DNA of 64,000 bases from DATLGB01 sp038258425 (GCA_038258425.1 JBBSPV010000004.1:62001-126000), one strand, 5' to 3'; shown: positions 8,451 to 16,954, counted from the first letter of the stretch. Notes: generated by a model not told the origin, from the letters alone. Numbers and translations: made by a program.

Positions 8451-9678
8451 CGTCGGGCGGCGGGTACGCCCGTGGCGCCCCGACGTCGTCCGGCGACGGC
8501 GCGGCCCACGCCGTCCCGGGATCGTCCGGGGGCCGGTAGGTGCGGGACTCGTCGACGATCCAGTCCGTCAGCGCGTCCGCGAGCGGCGCGGGCTTGAGCT
8601 CGACGACGTTGAGGCGCTCCAGGAGGTCCTTGCCCGCCGGTGCGAGCCGCGCGTCGGACTCCAGGCGCGCGGTCAGCTCGGCCGCCTCGCGGGCGGCGGG
8701 CAGCGGGCCCAGCCATCCGAGAATGCGCCGGGCGACCTCGCGCAGGCCGTCCGTGCCGATCGCCTGGCGCGCCCAGGTCGCGGTCAGCACGAGCAGGGCC
8801 GCCCGCACCGCGCGCTGGAGGGCGCCGGACCAGTCGACCGCCCCGATCACGGCCGGGCCGAGCGCCCCCACGGAGAGCACCACGGCGAGGGTCAGCCCGA
8901 TCGTCCACGTGTCGCGGCCGCCGCGCCAGGCCCGCGTGGCGAGCACCGCGACGGCCAGCCCGGCCGTCACCGCGCCGAGCCCCGGCCAGCGCAGCCGCGC
9001 GAGCAGCGCGATCCAGGCGGCCGCCGTCAGCCCGAGCGCGAGCCACGTGCGGCCGGAGACCCGCGCGGGCAGCAGGCCGGCGGGGGGCCGGAGTCCGGGC
9101 TGCGGCGGCTGCGCCGGCCAGCGGGCGAGGGCGCGCTCGTAGGTCAGCATCTGGATGATCGTGAAGGCGAGCCCGTAGACGATCGACAGGGCGAAGGTGA
9201 ACCCGATCGCCCACGCCTGGCCCTGCGGAAGGATGCGCAGGAAGCCGGCGATGCGGTCGTACGTCGCGACGAACTCGTCCAGTCCGCCGATGACGAGCAG
9301 GACGAAGGCGACGTTGACGAGCACGTAGTGGGCGTACCGGATAGCCAGGCCCGCGGCGACGCGCGCCGCCCGGGAGGCCCCGCGCGCCTGCAGGTGGCCC
9401 ATGATCGGCGCGTTGAGCGCCTGGGTCAGCGGTCCGGAGACGCGGGCGGGCCCGATCAGGGCGACGGTCTGCACGACGGCGGCGAGGCTCGCGCCGTAGC
9501 CGACCCGCGGGCCGCGCTCCGCCGCGATGCGCGCGACGGCCACCCCCCCGCCCAGGGCGGCGAAGAACGCGCCGGAGGGGGCGAGGCGCGAGGCGAGGAA
9601 GGAGCAGGAGGCGACATGGGTGAGCCCCAGCGTCTCCGCGTCGGCGCCCTCGGCCGCCGGGCGCGTCGTGGTGGTCAC
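8437..9678 (-). CDS. Unknown multi-pass membrane protein
   Basis: 413 residues that I do not recognise. About seven hydrophobic segments are visible, for example around LAAVVQTVALIGPA, YVLVNVAFVLLVIGGL, WAIGFTFALSIVYGLAFTI and WLALGLTAAAWIALLARL. They are followed by a soluble C-terminal tail of about 110 residues ending in a Pro-rich stretch. It overlaps the TetR gene upstream by 4 bp (ATGA) and the glycosylase gene downstream by 14 bp, so it is the middle gene of a tightly packed operon. TetR control of a membrane protein suggests a transport-like role, but nothing in the sequence fixes a substrate. Confidence 0.7.
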   Translation of the reverse strand: MTTTTRPAAEGADAETLGLTHVASCSFLASRLAPSGAFFAALGGGVAVARIAAERGPRVGYGASLAAVVQTVALIGPARVSGPLTQALNAPIMGHLQARGASRAARVAAGLAIRYAHYVLVNVAFVLLVIGGLDEFVATYDRIAGFLRILPQGQAWAIGFTFALSIVYGLAFTIIQMLTYERALARWPAQPPQPGLRPPAGLLPARVSGRTWLALGLTAAAWIALLARLRWPGLGAVTAGLAVAVLATRAWRGGRDTWTIGLTLAVVLSVGALGPAVIGAVDWSGALQRAVRAALLVLTATWARQAIGTDGLREVARRILGWLGPLPAAREAAELTARLESDARLAPAGKDLLERLNVVELKPAPLADALTDWIVDESRTYRPPDDPGTAWAAPSPDDVGAPRAYPPPDGVAP

Positions 9679-10331
9679 GGCGCGGGCTGTCGGTTGCCGC
9701 TCGCGACGAGGCCGCCCACCAGGCGGGTGACCACGGGCTCGAGCTCCCGCGGGTCCGGCGGCACGTTCGTGCGCAGCTGACGTGAGGCGAGCTCCACGAC
9801 GGCGCCGACGATGGCGAAGGCGTCGTGGGGGGAGGCGAAGCGCGGCGAGCGGCCGGCTGCGGCCTCGTTGGCGTTGCGGTCGTCGACGTAGGCGGCGAAG
9901 CCCGCGAGGAAGTTGTCGCGCCGCTCGATCGCCCGCGGACCCGCGCCGATGATCTCCACGAGCAGCGTCTGGGTGAAGTTCGGGTGCTCGGCCATCATGT
10001 CGAGCAGGGCGACGATCGACCCGCGGTAGGCGGCACCGCCGGCGGGCTTGGTCCCCGCCGCCGGCTCACCGGCGCGCATCGCCCCCAGCAGCCGCTCGAG
10101 CGAGGAGTCGAACAGCTCGACGATGCAGTCCTCCTTGTTGTCGAAGTGCTCGTAGAACGTCGCCTTCGACATGCCGGCCTCACGGGCGATGCTCTCCGCC
10201 GTCGCGTCCGCGTAGCCGACGCGGGCGAACACCTCGGCCGCGGCCTCGTGCAGGCGCCGGCGCTGGCGGTCCTGGCGCACCTCGAGCGGCGGCGCGTGCC
10301 TGCCGCGGGGAACGACGGTGCGCTCGGCCAT
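9675..10331 (-). CDS. TetR-family transcriptional regulator
   Basis: 218 residues. The N-terminal helix-turn-helix reads VGYADATAESIAREAGMSKATFYEHFDNKEDCIVEL across about residues 38-73 (given here without break only in part in real use), the standard TetR layout A-E-SIA-EAGMSK-TFYEHF-NKE. The C-terminal ligand domain is unassigned. It is first in the operon with the membrane protein and the uracil-DNA glycosylase. TACCCT lies six bases before the ATG. The divergent lipoprotein gene starts 32 bp away, so both -10 boxes sit within that gap and one bound regulator could control both directions. Confidence 0.9.
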   Translation of the reverse strand: MAERTVVPRGRHAPPLEVRQDRQRRRLHEAAAEVFARVGYADATAESIAREAGMSKATFYEHFDNKEDCIVELFDSSLERLLGAMRAGEPAAGTKPAGGAAYRGSIVALLDMMAEHPNFTQTLLVEIIGAGPRAIERRDNFLAGFAAYVDDRNANEAAAGRSPRFASPHDAFAIVGAVVELASRQLRTNVPPDPRELEPVVTRLVGGLVASGNRQPAP

Positions 10332-10337
10332 GGACCG

Positions 10338-10343
10338 AGGGTA
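10338..10343 (-). promoter_or_regulatory. Candidate leaderless -10 box for TetR gene at 10331
   Basis: TACCCT on the minus strand, 6 nt before the ATG. It lies only 7 bp from the opposing -10 box of the lipoprotein gene. Confidence 0.5.
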
Positions 10344-10350
10344 CTGCCGC

Positions 10351-10356
10351 TACGCT
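10351..10356 (+). promoter_or_regulatory. Candidate leaderless -10 box for lipoprotein gene at 10364
   Basis: TACGCT, 7 nt before the ATG. It fits TANNNT, with no Shine-Dalgarno between box and start. Confidence 0.5.
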
Positions 10357-10363
10357 CCGGCCG

Positions 10364-10792
10364 ATGCGCCCCGCCGCCGTAGCCCCCGTGCTCGTCGCGC
10401 TCGTGCTCGGTGGCTGCGGACAGACCGCCGGCTCGACGTCGAAGGACTTCTCCGGCGAGGAGGCCAAGGTCGCCGACGTCGTCGGCAACCTGGCCAGCGA
10501 CGGCAAGAAGCGCAAGCCGGCCGACATCTGCGACGAGCTGCTCGCCAAGAGCCTGAAGGACAAGATCGCCGCGACCGGGGCGAAGTGCTCGACGGAGATG
10601 CGCAAGGCGATCGAGGACGCCGACGGCTTCGACGTCAAGGTCACCGACGTGCGGGTGTCGGGCGCCAGCGCGCGCGCGCAGGTGGAGGCCGACAACGCCG
10701 GTGACACCATCACCCGGACCTTCACGCTCGCCGACGAACGCGGCTGGCGGATCGCCGACTTCGGAAGCGACGACCGGGCGCCGGGCTCCTAG
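10364..10792 (+). CDS. Predicted secreted lipoprotein, NTF2-like
   Basis: 142 residues. A short hydrophobic signal ends in the lipobox LGGC, with lipidation at Cys18. The mature part is a ~110-residue alpha+beta domain with two further cysteines and a closing TFTLADERGWRIADFG strand pair. That resembles small NTF2/SnoaL-like actinobacterial lipoproteins of unknown function. It ends with a 4-bp overlap with the convergent rfbB gene. Confidence 0.75.
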   Translation: MRPAAVAPVLVALVLGGCGQTAGSTSKDFSGEEAKVADVVGNLASDGKKRKPADICDELLAKSLKDKIAATGAKCSTEMRKAIEDADGFDVKVTDVRVSGASARAQVEADNAGDTITRTFTLADERGWRIADFGSDDRAPGS

Positions 10793-11787
10793 CCCAGCGC
10801 CGACCCGTACTGGCGCTCGTAGTAGGCGCGGTAGTCGCCCGACCGGATCGGGGCCCACCAGTCGCGGTGCTCGGCGTACCAGCGGACGGTGTCGGCGAGC
10901 CCGTCGTCGAAGGACACCCGCGGCGCCCAGCCCAGGGCGCGCACTTTCTCGGAGGACAGGGAGTAGCGGCGGTCGTGGCCGGGACGGTCGCGGACGTAGG
11001 TCAGCAGCGCCTCCGAGGCGCCCGTGAGCTCGATGATGCGCTGGACGACCTCGAGGTTGACGCACTCGTCCGGGCCGCCGGCGTTGTAGACCTCGCCCGG
11101 GTGGCCGTGGTCGAGCACGTGCCCGATGGCGCGCGCGAAGTCGGTGGCGTGGATCCAGTTGCGCACCTGGCGGCCGTCGCCGTAGACCGGCAGCGGGTCG
11201 CCGTGCATCGCGTTGAGGACCATCAGCGGGATGAGCTTCTCCGGGTACTGGAAGGGCCCGTAGTTGTTGGACCCGCGGACGATCAGGGCCGGGAGGTCGT
11301 AGGTGTGGAAGTAGCCCGAGACGAGCAGGTCGGCGCCTGCCTTGGTGGCGCTGTAGGGGCTGGACGGCGCGAGCGGCGAGTCCTCGGTGAACGTCCCCGC
11401 CTCGATCGAGCCGTAGACCTCGTCCGTGGAGACCTGCACGTAGCGGACGCCCGCCGCCCGCGCGGCCTCCAGCAGCGTGTAGGTGCCGAGGGCGTGGGTG
11501 CGCACGAAGGCGTCCGGCTCGGCGATGGAGCGGTCCACGTGGGTCTCGGCGGCGAAGTTCACGATCGCGTCGACGCCCGCGAGCGCCCCCTCGACCGCCT
11601 CGGCGTCCTCGATCGCGCCGCGGACGAAGCGGAAGCCCGCGGCGTCGGCCACGTCGGCGAGGTTCTCCTCGCGCCCGGCGTAGGTGAGCTTGTCGAGCAC
11701 CACGACCTCGTCGCCGTGCTCGCGGGCGCGGATGCGCGCGAAGGTCGAGCCGATGAACCCGGCCCCACCGCAGACGAGCAACCTCAT
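10789..11787 (-). CDS. rfbB: dTDP-glucose 4,6-dehydratase
   Basis: 332 residues, full length for RmlB. It converts dTDP-glucose to dTDP-4-dehydro-6-deoxyglucose, the second step of dTDP-L-rhamnose synthesis, in the cytosol. The NAD-binding glycine motif GGAGFIGS is at 7-14, the catalytic TDEVYG at 121-126 and the YSATK Tyr-x-x-x-Lys at 145-149. It is the last gene of the leftward set rfbA-rfbD-rfbB, 40 bp downstream of rfbD. No epimerase gene (rfbC) lies in this window. Confidence 0.95.
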   Translation of the reverse strand: MRLLVCGGAGFIGSTFARIRAREHGDEVVVLDKLTYAGREENLADVADAAGFRFVRGAIEDAEAVEGALAGVDAIVNFAAETHVDRSIAEPDAFVRTHALGTYTLLEAARAAGVRYVQVSTDEVYGSIEAGTFTEDSPLAPSSPYSATKAGADLLVSGYFHTYDLPALIVRGSNNYGPFQYPEKLIPLMVLNAMHGDPLPVYGDGRQVRNWIHATDFARAIGHVLDHGHPGEVYNAGGPDECVNLEVVQRIIELTGASEALLTYVRDRPGHDRRYSLSSEKVRALGWAPRVSFDDGLADTVRWYAEHRDWWAPIRSGDYRAYYERQYGSALG

Positions 11788-11827
11788 CGGAGCACCGACG
11801 TCGTCGGTCCTTGGCGATGCTTCGCAA

Positions 11828-12676
11828 TCACAGAGCGACCTCCTGGGACGCGTCGAGATGGGCGGCGAGGCCGGCTCGCCAGTCGGGCAGCCGCGGCGCG
11901 TCGTCGCGCTCGGTCGCCAGGACGGAGTAGGCGGGGCGGGGCGCCGGGCGCCGCAGGTCGGCGCTGGAGCCGCGCCGCAGCTCGACGTCGGCGCCGACCG
12001 CCGCGAACGTCGCGGCCGCCAGGTCGTGCCAGGTGCACGGCTCGCCGCCCCCGGCGAGGTGCAGGACGCCGGTGAGCCCGCGCTCGGCGACCTCGACGAG
12101 CCCCTCGGCGAGGTGGCCCGTGTACGTCGGGCAGCCGCGCTGGTCGTCGACGACGGTCACCTCGTCGCGCTCGGCGGCCAGTCGGCGCATGGTGTCGACG
12201 AAGTTGCCGCCGGCCGGGCCGAACACCCAGCTCGTGCGCACGACCGCCGAGCGGGGCGTGCCCTCGCGGACCGCCTGCTCCCCGGCGAGCTTGGAGCGGC
12301 CGTAGGCCGTGGCCGGGGCCACGGGGGCGGATTCGACATAGGGCTCGGTCGCGTCGCCGGCGAAGACGTAGTCCGTGGAGACCTGGACGAGCAGCGCGCC
12401 GGCGTCGGACGCCGCCCGGGCGAGCAGGCCGGCGCCGGTCGCGTTGACGAGGGTCGCCTCCGCCTCCGCGGCCTCCGCGCCGTCCACGTCGGTCCAGGCC
12501 GCGCAGTTGACGACGGCGCCCGGGCGGGCGTCCAGGACGGCCTGGCGGACGGCGCCGGCGTCCGTGATGTCGAGCTCCGCGCGCGTGCGCGCGACCACGT
12601 CGTGGCCGGCACGCCCGGCGGCGGCGACCACGTCGGTACCGAGCATGCCGGCGGCGCCGGTGATCAACAGGCGCAT
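11828..12676 (-). CDS. rfbD: dTDP-4-dehydrorhamnose reductase
   Basis: 282 residues, RmlD of the extended SDR superfamily, which makes the final NAD(P)H-dependent reduction to dTDP-L-rhamnose. GAAGMLG is at the N-terminal nucleotide-binding loop, followed by NCAAWTDVDGAE, VSTDYVFAG and the catalytic YGRSKLAGE. The start is the ATG at 12676. The frame stays open upstream through the 63-bp tandem repeat and into an rfbA shadow, but there is no start codon in that stretch in this frame. Rhamnose here probably feeds cell-wall or surface polysaccharide. Confidence 0.94.
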   Translation of the reverse strand: MRLLITGAAGMLGTDVVAAAGRAGHDVVARTRAELDITDAGAVRQAVLDARPGAVVNCAAWTDVDGAEAAEAEATLVNATGAGLLARAASDAGALLVQVSTDYVFAGDATEPYVESAPVAPATAYGRSKLAGEQAVREGTPRSAVVRTSWVFGPAGGNFVDTMRRLAAERDEVTVVDDQRGCPTYTGHLAEGLVEVAERGLTGVLHLAGGGEPCTWHDLAAATFAAVGADVELRRGSSADLRRPAPRPAYSVLATERDDAPRLPDWRAGLAAHLDASQEVAL

Positions 12677-12680
12677 GTCT

Positions 12681-12896
12681 CGGCCTGCGGCCCTCGCAGG
12701 CGCGTCGGAGACCGGGCTTCGCCCTGCAACCGGCTTTCGGCCTGCACGCCTCGCAGGTGCGTCCTTACCGGAGACCGGGCTTCGCCCTTTGACCGGCTTT
12801 CGGCCTGCACGCCTCGCAGGTGCGTCCTTGCCGGAGACCGGGCTTCGCCCTTTGACCGGCTTTCGCCGTCCAGTCGTCGCAAGCTCCTCCTTACCG
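12681..12896 (-). repeat. 63-bp tandem repeat array, about 3.4 copies
   Basis: Three full 63-bp units lie at 12708-12770, 12771-12833 and 12834-12896, with a degraded partial unit at 12681-12707. On the plus strand each unit begins gagaccgggcttcgcc. Units 1 and 2 differ at a few bases; unit 3 diverges in its second half. Each unit can fold: GGGC-ttc-GCCC is a small hairpin, and CCTGC...GCAGG is a second inverted pair. The array fills the rfbA-rfbD gap. It may be a stack of attenuator or terminator hairpins, or a REP-like expansion. The period is a multiple of three, so two frames stay open, but no coding role is likely. Confidence 0.85.
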
Positions 12897-12905
12897 GCGA
12901 CGTCA

Positions 12906-13985
12906 CTAGAGGATCCCGATCTCGGAGTTGTCGCCCACCATGAACCGGTAGGCGCGGGGCTGGCGGCTGCCGCGGGAGATCCGCACGTCCTTGCCGAGCA
13001 GGCTCGACTCCATCCGCCCGTCGAGGCCGATGACCTTGGAGCCCTCGAGCAGGATGGAGTGCTCGACCTCGGCCGAGTCGACGACGCAGCCGGCGCCGAT
13101 CGCGGTGTACGGGCCGACGTAGGCGTCCCGCACGAGCGCACCCGCGCCGATCACGGCGGGCCCGCGGACGCTCGCGCGCTCGAGCCGGGCGCCCGCCTCG
13201 ACGACGACGCGGCCGTCGACCCGGCTGTCCACGAGCTCGCCCCGGACGTCGCGGGCGAAGGTCTCGAGGATCAGGCGGTTGGCCTCGAGCATGTCGTCGA
13301 GGCGGCCCGTGTCCTTCCACCAGCCGCGGACGACGTGGCTCTCGACCGTGTGCCCCTCGTCGACGAGCCACTGGATCGCGTCGGTGATCTCCAGCTCGCC
13401 CCGGGGGGAGGGCTCGATCGCGCGGGCCGCTGTGTGGATCAGCGGGGTGAACATGTAGACGCCGACGAGCGCGAGGTCCGAGGGCGGGTCGGCCGGTTTC
13501 TCGACGAGCCGCTCGATGCCGCGGCCGTCCGCCCCGAGCTCGGCGACGCCGTAGTTCTGCGGGTCGGGCACCTGCGTGAGGAGGATCAGCGCCTGCGGCT
13601 CGTGCTCGCGGAAGGCCTGCACGAGCTCGGCCATCCCGCCCTGCAGGAGGTTGTCCCCGAGGTACATGACGAACGACGAGTCGCCGAGGTAGTCCGCCGC
13701 GGTGAGCACGGCGTGGGCCAGGCCGGCCGGCTCGTCCTGGACGATGTAGGTGAGCTCGACGCCGAAGCGCGAGCCGTCCCCGGCCGCCGCGCGGATCTCG
13801 TCGCCCGTCTCCGGGGCGATGATGATGCCGATCTCGCGGATCCCGGCCTCCGCCATCGCCTCGATGCCGAAGAACAGGACGGGCTTGTTCGCCACCGGCA
13901 CGAGCTGCTTGGCCGACGTGTAGGTGATCGGGCGCAGGCGCGTGCCGCGCCCGCCCGAGAGGATCAGGCCCTTGAGGTCTGCCAT
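12906..13985 (-). CDS. rfbA: Glucose-1-phosphate thymidylyltransferase, long form
   Basis: 359 residues. The N-terminal nucleotidyltransferase domain has the signature SGGRGTRLRPITYTSAKQLV near residues 9-28, then MYLGDNLLQGG and the metal-site region. WWKDTGRLDDMLEANRLIL closes the catalytic domain. From about 245 onward there is a left-handed beta-helix with hexapeptide-like repeats (VIGAGALVRDAYVGPYTAIGAG), as in long RmlA/StrD-type enzymes rather than the ~290-residue enterobacterial form. It makes dTDP-glucose from dTTP and glucose-1-phosphate, the first step of the rhamnose pathway. The ATG at 13985 is preferred over the longer frame to 14102 because it begins MADLKGLILSGG. Confidence 0.95.
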   Translation of the reverse strand: MADLKGLILSGGRGTRLRPITYTSAKQLVPVANKPVLFFGIEAMAEAGIREIGIIIAPETGDEIRAAAGDGSRFGVELTYIVQDEPAGLAHAVLTAADYLGDSSFVMYLGDNLLQGGMAELVQAFREHEPQALILLTQVPDPQNYGVAELGADGRGIERLVEKPADPPSDLALVGVYMFTPLIHTAARAIEPSPRGELEITDAIQWLVDEGHTVESHVVRGWWKDTGRLDDMLEANRLILETFARDVRGELVDSRVDGRVVVEAGARLERASVRGPAVIGAGALVRDAYVGPYTAIGAGCVVDSAEVEHSILLEGSKVIGLDGRMESSLLGKDVRISRGSRQPRAYRFMVGDNSEIGIL

Positions 13986-13998
13986 AGGGGGCGGCAGG

Positions 13999-14232
13999 CT
14001 ACCGAGTGCCGTGCTGGTCGAAGGTCGTGTCGTCCTCGTCGCCGCCGGAGGAGATGCGGCTCGACCCCTCGCCGACGCCCATGGAGCCCTCGTGCTCCGC
14101 ACCCTCGGGGTGCTGGTTGATGTCCATGCGCGAGTGGCGGGTGTAGTAGCCGTACACGCCGCCGAAGAAGATGAAGACGGCGACTGCCACGAGGGCGAAG
14201 CCGCCCCAGCCCACGGCGAGGATCGAGGTCAT
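13999..14232 (-). CDS. Small single-span membrane protein
   Basis: 77 residues: one hydrophobic helix near the N-terminus (LAVGWGGFALVAVAVFIFFG), then YGYYTRHSRMDINQHPEG and an acidic, Gly/Ser-rich soluble tail. I know no function. It lies 13 bp upstream of rfbA and 9 bp downstream of the PPOX-fold gene, all in the same direction, so it is probably part of that unit. Confidence 0.7.
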   Translation of the reverse strand: MTSILAVGWGGFALVAVAVFIFFGGVYGYYTRHSRMDINQHPEGAEHEGSMGVGEGSSRISSGGDEDDTTFDQHGTR

Positions 14233-14241
14233 GGTCTGGTG

Positions 14242-14712
14242 CTACCCGCCGAGCTTGCGATGGTCCCAGGTCGCGCGCGAGCGCTCCCGGAACTCCAGCG
14301 CCACCCGCTTGCGGGCCTGGGCGCGCAGCGCCTGGCGCACCTCCGGCGTGACCTCCCCGCCGCCGTAGCGGCCGGCGAGCTCGGCGCCGACGCCGGCGAC
14401 CGTCTCCGGGTCGTCGTGGACGGCGGCCTCGGCCGTGAGCATCACCCCGTGCAGCTGGTCGTAGCGGTCGCGGCCGGCCTCGACCTGCAGCGTGCAGCGG
14501 GGATCGCGCCGGAGGTTGACCACCTTCTGCGAGCGCCCGTAGGTCCACGCCCACAGGACCGGGTCCGCGGCGTCGACGCCTTCGGCGTCCGTCGAGGCCG
14601 GGCGGACGACGTACCAGAGGGGCATGAGGTGCGGCCAGCCGTCCGGGCCCAATGTCGCGCAGGTCACGATCCGCTCCTCGTCGAGGAAGGCGAGCACCTC
14701 CGCCGGCGACAT
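14242..14712 (-). CDS. Pyridoxamine-5'-phosphate-oxidase-fold (PPOX) flavin/F420-type protein
   Basis: 156 residues of the split-barrel flavin-binding fold. The start matches the family pattern of an N-terminal helix followed by ERIVTCATLGPDGWPHLMPL and WAWTYGRSQKVVNLRRDPRCTLQVE. Members bind FMN or coenzyme F420 and reduce diverse substrates; the cofactor here cannot be decided. The ATG at 14712 is chosen because GGAG lies 6 nt upstream; a GTG at 14739 is an alternative. It follows the WYL regulator gene closely in the same direction. Confidence 0.85.
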   Translation of the reverse strand: MSPAEVLAFLDEERIVTCATLGPDGWPHLMPLWYVVRPASTDAEGVDAADPVLWAWTYGRSQKVVNLRRDPRCTLQVEAGRDRYDQLHGVMLTAEAAVHDDPETVAGVGAELAGRYGGGEVTPEVRQALRAQARKRVALEFRERSRATWDHRKLGG

Positions 14713-14741
14713 GGCGATCTCCGCGCGCTGCGAGGCCACGC

Positions 14742-16826
14742 TCAGGTGACCAGGGCCTTCTCGGCGGCCTGCAGCACCATCTCGCGCAGGTCGGCGGGCT
14801 CGAGGACGACGGCATCCCCGGCCTCCTTGAGGATCTCCGTGACGAGGAAGTGCTCGCCCTTGAAGGTCCATTCGACGACGATCGAGCCGTCCTCGCCCTC
14901 GGCGATCACCGTGCGCTCCTCGCGGGCCCAGCGCGCCTGCTCGGCGGAGATCCACACGCGGGCGACGCGGGAGCCGCCGACCTCGCCCGTGCGGGGCCAG
15001 CCCTCGATGTCGGCGACGGGGTCGAGGTCCGGCCGCGGCTCGTAGCCGACGTCGGAGATCGTCGCCCGCTTGATCCGGTCCAGCCGGAAATGGCGGGACT
15101 GCTCCTTGGCCGGGTCGTAGCTCGAGACGTACCACCCCTCCCGCCCGTTCATCAGCGCGTAGGGCTCGATCACCCGCTCGGAGAAGCGGTCCTCGGCGAA
15201 CGCGTAGTACTCGAGCTCGAGCAGCTTGCGTCCCTCGATGGCCTCCGCGACCACGCGGGCCACCTGCGAGTCGTCCCCGCCGGCCGTCGTCACGTGCAGG
15301 CCCTCGCGCACGGGGTCCTCGCCGAGCGCGGCCACGATCTTCTCCCGCGCGGAGTCCAGCGCGCCCGCGGGCAGGTGGTCGCCGATCAGGTCGATCGCGG
15401 CGACGAGCGCCTTGGCCTCGATCGGCAGCAGGCGCGCGGGGCGGTCGAAGGTGTCCGAGTAGGGCTCCGTGTCGACCTCGATGAGCCCGCCGGGCAGGAA
15501 CTCGGCGTAGAGCACGTAGGTGCCGCCGCCGAAGTTCACGACGTTGAGCACGTTGACGTCCTCGTGCAGCTCCTGCTCGGACATCTGCAGCTGCTCGAGC
15601 ACCTCGGCGACGGGGAGCCGCCGGTCGTCGCGGCCGGCTTTGATCAGCACGGAGGCGAGGGTGACGAGCCGGGCGAAGCGCTCGGGCCGGATCGCAGCCT
15701 CGGCGCGCGAGGCGCGGCCGCCGCGGCCCTCCGGCTCGTCCGGCACGGCGGCGGCGAGGCGGGCCGCGGCCCGGGCGCGAGCGGCGTCGTCGACGTGGAC
15801 GGCCGGCTCGCCCTGATGGGCGGCGGCGAGCCGCTCGAGCCGCTCGCCGGCCTCGCGGACGAGCTCGGGCGGCCCGAGGATGCGGGCGTTGTCGCCGAAG
15901 CCGAGCGTCCAGGCGATCAGCAGCCGGGGGAGTGCGTACTCCGTGCGGAAGACCGATCCGCCGGCCCCGTCCTCGGCCGGCAGCAGCTCCCCGTAGGCGG
16001 CGAAGTGGCGCTCGACGTGCCAGGCGATGCGCTCGGAGATCCACACCTCGGCGGTGTCCACGGACTCCCCGAGCTGCCACGGGATGCGGTTGGCGTAGAC
16101 CCGCGGGTCGAAGTCCTCCGGCCGTTGGAAGTCGTGCTCGGCCTTGGTCGCGTAGGCGACCTTGCCGCGGATGCGGTCGAGCCGGAACATGCGCGTCGCC
16201 CTGCGCTCGTGCGCGTGGCCGACGAGATAGAATTGGCCGCCCTCGAAGAGCAGGTGGTACGGGTCGACGCGGCGCAGGGCCGTCTCGTCGGAGGCCATGG
16301 TGTGGTACTCGAACTCGATCCGCTTGCGGCGGTAGATCGCCGTGTCGATCTTCGCGATCCGCTGTGAGACGTCGTGGCCGCCCGCCGCGGCGGTGATGCC
16401 GAGCCCGAGCGTGCGCTGGTGCGGGAGGTCGAGCGGCGACGGGCGCCCCCAGGTGATCTGCTGCAGAGCGAGCCGCAGGGGCTCCGCGTAGGCGAACTCG
16501 CCGTCGAGCAGCGACAGCGACGTCTGCAGGGAGGCGAGCTCGCGGTCGGTGAAGGCGACGGCGGGGAGGTGGAAGGCCTCGCGCGCGAGGGAGTAGTTCT
16601 CCTGCTCGGAGAAGCCGTCGGCCGGTCGCTCGACGGTGAGCTGGATGCCGAGCGACTCGAGCTCGGCGCGGTCGGCGTAGAAGCGCCGGGCGAACGCGTC
16701 CTCGGTCATGTCGGAGTAGCCCTCGACGTCGCGCCGGATCTCCGTGGCGGTGACGGGCCGCCGCTCCGCCATCAGGTAGGAGATCAGCGACAACTGCCGG
16801 ATGAGCTTCTCGGTGTCCTTGGCCAA
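14742..16826 (-). CDS. pafBC: Fused PafBC-type WYL-domain transcriptional regulator
   Basis: 694 residues, two WYL regulators in one chain. The first half has an N-terminal helix-turn-helix (about 5-65: RQLSLISYLMAERRPVTATE) and a WYL domain with FYLVGHA near 199-205. The second half has a second helix-turn-helix region and a WYL domain with WYV near 563, then a WCX-like C-terminal extension. In mycobacteria PafB and PafC are separate subunits that activate the LexA-independent DNA-damage response. The fused arrangement is known from some actinobacteria, and the role here is inferred. Start choice: TTG at 16826 begins LAKDTEKLIRQL, matching the family, and TACCAT lies 9 nt upstream. A GTG at 16886 is an alternative. 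Confidence 0.88.
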   Translation of the reverse strand: MAKDTEKLIRQLSLISYLMAERRPVTATEIRRDVEGYSDMTEDAFARRFYADRAELESLGIQLTVERPADGFSEQENYSLAREAFHLPAVAFTDRELASLQTSLSLLDGEFAYAEPLRLALQQITWGRPSPLDLPHQRTLGLGITAAAGGHDVSQRIAKIDTAIYRRKRIEFEYHTMASDETALRRVDPYHLLFEGGQFYLVGHAHERRATRMFRLDRIRGKVAYATKAEHDFQRPEDFDPRVYANRIPWQLGESVDTAEVWISERIAWHVERHFAAYGELLPAEDGAGGSVFRTEYALPRLLIAWTLGFGDNARILGPPELVREAGERLERLAAAHQGEPAVHVDDAARARAAARLAAAVPDEPEGRGGRASRAEAAIRPERFARLVTLASVLIKAGRDDRRLPVAEVLEQLQMSEQELHEDVNVLNVVNFGGGTYVLYAEFLPGGLIEVDTEPYSDTFDRPARLLPIEAKALVAAIDLIGDHLPAGALDSAREKIVAALGEDPVREGLHVTTAGGDDSQVARVVAEAIEGRKLLELEYYAFAEDRFSERVIEPYALMNGREGWYVSSYDPAKEQSRHFRLDRIKRATISDVGYEPRPDLDPVADIEGWPRTGEVGGSRVARVWISAEQARWAREERTVIAEGEDGSIVVEWTFKGEHFLVTEILKEAGDAVVLEPADLREMVLQAAEKALVT

Positions 16827-16835
16827 GGTCTGCGC

Positions 16836-16841
16836 ATGGTA
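16836..16841 (-). promoter_or_regulatory. Candidate -10 box for the PafBC-like gene
   Basis: TACCAT on the minus strand, 9 nt before the TTG at 16826. The neighbouring inverted pair AGACC-gggc-GGTCT (about 16841-16854) could be a regulator site. Confidence 0.35.
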
Positions 16842-16954
16842 GACCGGGCGGTCTGGCGCCCCGCCCGTTTCGGGGTGGATCGGCACGCTCTTTGCGGGCT
16901 TTCGGCGGCGTGCGTGGCACCCGCGTGACGGGTGGTGCCGGCGGCGGCGGGAGG

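Noticed and set aside
12681..12896. Possible CRISPR array
   Set aside because: The 63-bp units are contiguous repeats with no unique spacers, and no cas genes are near.
12677..13141. N-terminal extension of RfbD carrying 21-residue repeats
   Set aside because: The frame is open through the 63-bp array but has no start codon there, and RfbD homologues begin at the ATG at 12676.
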